Positions 34,676-38,016 of a stretch of DNA of 38,016 nucleotides are shown in pieces. Position 1 is the first letter of the stretch; every line of letters starts with the position of its first letter. Source of the DNA: Verrucomicrobiota bacterium (GTDB lineage Bacteria; Verrucomicrobiota; Verrucomicrobiia; Limisphaerales; JACRJZ01); NCBI GenBank assembly GCA_016219875.1, contig JACRJZ010000162.1, forward strand, positions 1-38,016. Direction: 5' to 3'. Under the pieces are notes generated by a model. The model was given only the letters and a program-made list of their open reading frames with translations, was not told the DNA's origin and ran no database searches. The position numbers and the translations under genes were made by a program.

Positions 34676-35620
34676 TCACCATTCGCGCCGCTTGCGGTCC
34701 TTGGGATTGGCCGTCTCCCGGTCGCCCATCGGGAGCTTGCGGTTGGCGTCGAGCTTGAGCGATTCCAGCAGGCGCATCGCTTCGTCCCAGGTCAACTCCA
34801 TGCGCCGGCCTTCCTTCGTCTCTTTCTCCTTGTCGCCGGACTTGGGCTGCTTGGGCTCCTTTTGGTCTTCCTCGTCCTCCTCGTCCTCGCCTTCGTCGTC
34901 TTTTTGCGCGCCGTCGGGCATCTTCTTCTTCATGTCCTGCATCCGCTTCTGGAGGTCTTTTCGCTTGCCGCCCATGCACTGGGCGGACTTCATCATCATC
35001 TCCTGCTTGTCCACGAGCGCGGCGATGTGGCGGTCCATGATGGCGCCGTTCTCTTTGGCGCTTTCGAGCGACGTCTGGAGTTCGTAGGCGCTCTTGAAAT
35101 CGCCGGAGGCGCGCTCCCAGCGGCGGAGCACCGCACCGTGGGCTTCGAGGGCTTTCTTGACTGCTTCCATCGCCGCCTTGAGTTCTTTGCGCGCACCTTT
35201 GCCCTGCAGGTAGGCGCGGGTGATGGCGTCCACCTCGCCGCTGGCCAGCGCGGCATCGGCAGCCTGGATGGCGCTGTCGGCGACGGCGCTGGCGTGGTCG
35301 CCGCGGGCGGCGGCGCCTTTGGCGTCGGGGGCTTCCTTGAGCGCCTCCACGCCTTGCTGGAAGCGGACGTGGCCCAGATTGTAGAGCGCCGCGGGTTGCA
35401 CACGTTCGTTCTGGCTGGTCACGGCAACCTGCAAGGCGGACTCGGCTTCGCGGAGTTTGTTCGTCTGAAATTGCGCGGTGCCGTCGTTGAAGAAATCGCG
35501 GGACGACTTCTGGCGGACTTCACCGGACACCGGCAGCGCAAGCACGGCAAACAGCAGGCAGCCGAGCGCGCCCCGTCGGGAGCGGATCGTCAGCCAAAGC
35601 TGGAATTCTCGCATCGTCAT
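34676..35620 (-). CDS. batC: BatC-like TPR protein
   Basis: The 314-residue product has a signal segment (about 17-33, GCLLFAVLALPVSG) and TPR-like helices (about 40-110: FFNDGTAQFQTNKLREAESA, ALYNLGHVRFQQGVEAL). A longer helical region follows, then an acidic Lys/Glu stretch (DDEGEDEEDEEDQKEPK) and a C-terminal WDEAMRLLESLKLDANRKLP segment typical of BatC/TPR proteins of these operons. Its ATGA overlaps the batB stop by 4 bases, so the two are translationally coupled. Interaction with the VWA protein is expected from the family. Confidence 0.85.
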   Translation of the reverse strand: MTMREFQLWLTIRSRRGALGCLLFAVLALPVSGEVRQKSSRDFFNDGTAQFQTNKLREAESALQVAVTSQNERVQPAALYNLGHVRFQQGVEALKEAPDAKGAAARGDHASAVADSAIQAADAALASGEVDAITRAYLQGKGARKELKAAMEAVKKALEAHGAVLRRWERASGDFKSAYELQTSLESAKENGAIMDRHIAALVDKQEMMMKSAQCMGGKRKDLQKRMQDMKKKMPDGAQKDDEGEDEEDEEDQKEPKQPKSGDKEKETKEGRRMELTWDEAMRLLESLKLDANRKLPMGDRETANPKDRKRREW

Positions 35621-36648
35621 ACGCCGCTACTCTCCCGCACCTTCCTCCGCGTGCCAATCAAAGATTCCACCACGAGGAGCACGAGCACGCCCGCCACAAA
35701 GAAGTGGAACCGGTCCACGCCCAGCTTGCGCGCCTGAAAGAGACTGGGCAGAAACGTCGGCGACTCGACCGCGCGGCGCACGCGCGCCATGCCCTCGCCG
35801 AGCGCGCCCAGCGGCTGATAGGTGGCCTTGGTGGCCTCGGCGATGTCGCGCAAGGTCTTCTCGTCGAGCCGGCTTTCCACCACCTTGCCGCTGCTGTCGC
35901 GCAAGATCTCCGCGACGCCGGTTTCCCGCACCACCTGGATGGGCGCGCCCGCGGGTGTGCCGACCCCGAGGGTGAAGACCACCACACCTTTCGCCGCCAA
36001 CTCCTGTGCTTTGCGGACGCCAGCGCCTTCCAGGTCTTCGCCGTCGGTGAGCAACACCATGATTTTGCGGCGCTCGTTCTGTTCCATTGCGATGAAAGCT
36101 TCATCCAGCGCGCGACCGATGTCCGTGCCGGGTACCGGAATGGTTTTGTCGTCCATGGCGTTGAGCGACTCGCGGAAGGCGTCGTAGTCGAAGGTGAGCG
36201 GGCACTGGAGAAAAGCCTGTCCGGCAAACGCCACCAAGCCCACGCGCCCGCGTCCGTGTTGCTGGACGAAATCCTGCACGGCGAACTTGGCGCGGGAGAG
36301 CCGGTTGGGCCGCACGTCCTCCGCCAACATGCTGCGCGAGCAATCGAGGACGAAGAGAATGTCCTCGCCCAGCGCGTGGGTGACTTCCGAAGTTTCGCCC
36401 CACTGCGGCCGCGCCAGGGCCAGCCCGACGCCGGCCACCGTCAGGACCAGCAGCGCGTTCTTGCAGGCCCGGCGTGCCGGGCTGTGGGATTGCAGCAATT
36501 GACCGAGCACCTGGGCCGTGGCGAACTGCGCCACTTGGCGTCGTCGTGCCCAGACCGCATAACGGTGCAGCAAGACGACGAGCACCGGCGTCAGCACGGC
36601 CAGCCATAACCAGCGCGGCTCAGCGAAATGGGGGTGGGCGAAGTCCAT
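35617..36648 (-). CDS. batB: VWA-domain BatB/BatA-like membrane protein
   Basis: The 343-residue product has an N-terminal hydrophobic region (about 13-30) and a second segment (about 61-79). A von Willebrand A domain follows (about 95-300) with the MIDAS residues D102, S104 and S106 (DCSRS), T175 (PGTDIGRAL) and D202 (LLTDGED). A last membrane segment lies near 307-327. This matches BatA/BatB proteins, which anchor a Mg2+-binding VWA domain facing the periplasm. No MoxR ATPase, DUF58 or second VWA gene follows upstream within the window, so the operon looks split or partial. Confidence 0.92.
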   Translation of the reverse strand: MDFAHPHFAEPRWLWLAVLTPVLVVLLHRYAVWARRRQVAQFATAQVLGQLLQSHSPARRACKNALLVLTVAGVGLALARPQWGETSEVTHALGEDILFVLDCSRSMLAEDVRPNRLSRAKFAVQDFVQQHGRGRVGLVAFAGQAFLQCPLTFDYDAFRESLNAMDDKTIPVPGTDIGRALDEAFIAMEQNERRKIMVLLTDGEDLEGAGVRKAQELAAKGVVVFTLGVGTPAGAPIQVVRETGVAEILRDSSGKVVESRLDEKTLRDIAEATKATYQPLGALGEGMARVRRAVESPTFLPSLFQARKLGVDRFHFFVAGVLVLLVVESLIGTRRKVRESSGV

Positions 36649-37040
36649 GACAGGTCAGGCTGCTCGCGTTACGCGGATCGGTTCGCCGGGCAGGCGTGGG
36701 CCGCCACCGATCCGCGCCGAGGGCGGTGCGGTGCGGCCTGCGTCTGTCAAAGCGATGTGCGGAGCAATCCGGCTCACGGCGAAAGCAATAGCGAAGTCCG
36801 CGGCCTCGCGCAACAACCAGAACAGCGAAGCGTTGGGCGGACCTTCCGCGTCGCCGTCGAAGTCTTCACTCGGGGCCTCGTTCCGAGGGCGTCGAGCGCC
36901 GCCTCCGTCCCTGCTTTCGCGGTGTTCATCACAAGCGGCCAGACCTCGTCCCATCCCCGTCGCTACCCCACCGCGGACGAAGCATCGTGGGCCCACGGTC
37001 AAATACGACCGGAACAAGAAACGACAGAAACAGACAAGTT
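36649..37040. other. Gap upstream of the bat genes; a weak open frame only
   Basis: No firm gene is visible. On the minus strand a frame ending at 36655, 6 bases before the batB ATG, reads NASLFWLLREAADFAIAFAV and then IRVTRAA with coding-like third positions. It could be the 3' remnant of an upstream operon gene, but its N-terminal half (to 37017) is low complexity and unconvincing. The stretch also contains the divergent upstream regions of batB and of the EF-hand gene. I found no clear promoter boxes. Confidence 0.35.
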
Positions 37041-37757
37041 ATGAAAACACGATGCAGTTGGATGGTTTATCGGCGGACGAGGGACCTGCTCATGGTGGGT
37101 CTGGCGGTTTGGAGCCTGACGGCGCGCGCGCAAGTGGTCTTCCATACGTTCGGACAGAACGGCTCCACCGTCGGGGTCGCCGGCGGCGGGAGTGGCTTTG
37201 GCGTCATTCACGGCTCGGCCGGTCCGGGTCAGGGACAGCATGTAGCGATCTTCGCAGGTGGAAACGATGTCAGCGCCCTGCTGATGAAAGCGTGCGACAC
37301 CAATCAAGACGGGGCGGTCACGCCGGTCGAATTGAAGGCCGCGCTCGTCACTTGGTTCCTTCATGCGGACACCGACACCAACGGCGCTCTCAGCCAACTT
37401 GAACTGGCCGCCGCGCTGAAGGGAGTGTTCCCCATGCCGGTGCCGCCCCCTGGAGTTCCGCCGTTACCGGAGGAGGTGGCTCTGCATAATATTCTCGCCA
37501 AGGGGATCATGGCGGCGGTGGATGCCAACCAAGATGGCTGGGTCACCTTCAAAGAGGAGATCGTTTACGCGGGCCAGAATCTAGCTCGCTGGGATGGGGA
37601 CGGGAACGGTTGGCTGAGTGCGCAGGAATGCGGGTCCGCGTTCGGTCAATTCATCGAACAGGGCGGGCCCGAGCGAGGGACGACACAGGTCTTCGGAACA
37701 AGCGTGGGAGGCGGGCCAGAACAGGGAATCCAGGCGGGAAGTGTTCGCGTGCGTTGA
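37041..37757 (+). CDS. Secreted protein with four EF-hand loops
   Basis: The 238-residue product has a signal peptide (about 14-31, ending LTARAQ). A Gly-rich segment and four EF-hand-like calcium loops follow: DTNQDGAVTPVEL (86-98), DTDTNGALSQLEL (110-122), DANQDGWVTFKEE (161-173) and DGDGNGWLSAQEC (185-197). All keep Asp/Asn at positions 1, 3 and 5, Gly at 6 and Glu at 12. The pairs are separated by a Pro-rich linker (131-144). It is probably an extracellular calcium-binding or calcium-stabilised protein. The Gly/Gln-rich tail (199-238) has no recognisable domain. The start at 37041 is preferred to the upstream ATG at 36987 because it puts the basic region and hydrophobic stretch in signal-peptide order. 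Confidence 0.82.
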   Translation: MKTRCSWMVYRRTRDLLMVGLAVWSLTARAQVVFHTFGQNGSTVGVAGGGSGFGVIHGSAGPGQGQHVAIFAGGNDVSALLMKACDTNQDGAVTPVELKAALVTWFLHADTDTNGALSQLELAAALKGVFPMPVPPPGVPPLPEEVALHNILAKGIMAAVDANQDGWVTFKEEIVYAGQNLARWDGDGNGWLSAQECGSAFGQFIEQGGPERGTTQVFGTSVGGGPEQGIQAGSVRVR

Positions 37758-37826
37758 CCAACCTCAAGCCACTCCAACGGGCAGGCACCGGGACGTCCCT
37801 GCCCCATCGTCGTTCCGCGCCAACCT

Positions 37827-37880
37827 GGGCTGCATCCAGCTCCGACCCGCAGAGTCCGTAGCGCAGACTTTCAGTCCTTG
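37827..37880 (+). repeat. Truncated family B element
   Basis: GGGCTGCATCCAGCTCC (37827-37843) matches the left end of family B. It is followed by GTAGCGCAGACTTTCAGTC (37858-37876), the first mini-hairpin with a deletion. The rest of the element is missing. It lies downstream of the EF-hand gene in an otherwise gene-free stretch. Confidence 0.75.
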
Positions 37881-37987
37881 TCATTACCCACATCTTTTCG
37901 ATGCTTGTTTTAGTCTTCTGATGATGGTTTCTTGAGCGCGTGGGCGTGGCTGCGGCCCGCCGTGTCGGTTCCTCTCCGGTCGGTTTT

Positions 37988-38016
37988 ATGAACACGACCC
38001 TGATCGCACCGGCCCA
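37988..38016 (+). CDS. Possible start of a gene running off the right edge
   Basis: An ATG at 37988 opens MNTTLIAPA and remains open to the end of the window. Nine codons cannot identify a product, and no clear ribosome-binding site precedes it (TCGGTTTT). It is listed only as a candidate. Confidence 0.25.

Overview
The window reads as a GC-rich chromosomal segment of a soil- or water-type Verrucomicrobiota bacterium, most like the Limisphaerales/Pedosphaera group (former subdivision 3). This is inferred from gene content. It has a prepilin-type signal protein with a C-terminal CDGH-type motif, large secreted beta-sandwich proteins ending in FYRL, a CusB carrying DUF3347 domains, an HzsA-related diheme protein, a bat (aerotolerance-type) operon, and many intergenic palindromes of the kind common in that group. 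No rRNA, phage module, transposase gene or CRISPR array was seen.

Layout. 1-2.3 kb: the 3' part of a giant InlB-type B-repeat surface protein, then a small membrane-anchored protein. 2.5-14.6 kb: a heavy-metal region on the plus strand, with a small membrane protein bearing a CSLC motif, a prepilin-like protein, two paralogous secreted proteins, a CusB-type adaptor with three DUF3347 domains, and a CusA-type RND pump with a copper/silver-type methionine triad. 14.8-18.8 kb: a PQQ-like beta-propeller protein, a BtpA-family protein, a CAT-anticodon tRNA, a C4 zinc-ribbon coiled-coil protein and a secreted Dabb-domain protein. 19.0-22.9 kb: a ribose-type sugar ABC importer (binding lipoprotein, double ATPase, permease). 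23.2-24.9 kb: lgt and miaA, overlapping by 4 bases. 25.5-30.7 kb: a large multi-domain secreted protein and an HzsA-related protein. 30.9-36.6 kb (minus strand): a histidine phosphatase and a bat operon (batB, batC, batD, batE). 37.0-37.8 kb: a secreted four-EF-hand protein. A possible new gene starts at the right edge.

The most unusual feature is the repeat landscape. Three families of intergenic palindromes (A, B and C below) sit between genes and often inside apparent operons: cusB-cusA, ABC ATPase-permease, batC-batD. Family A and C palindromes share outer ends, and their loops or flanks repeatedly hold short tandem arrays whose period is always 7 bases but whose sequence differs each time. 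I count twelve such arrays. Some lie in coding sequence: in miaA, at the 3' ends of the ABC ATPase and BtpA genes, and between the start codon and signal peptide of the batE-like gene, where loss or gain of one unit would shift the frame. Family B looks like a non-autonomous transposon-like element (about 180-200 bp, inverted ends, built of five or six mini-hairpins). One copy appears to have landed inside a family A palindrome, and three copies bracket cusB and cusA. This heptamer-plus-palindrome system is my candidate for the undescribed biology here.
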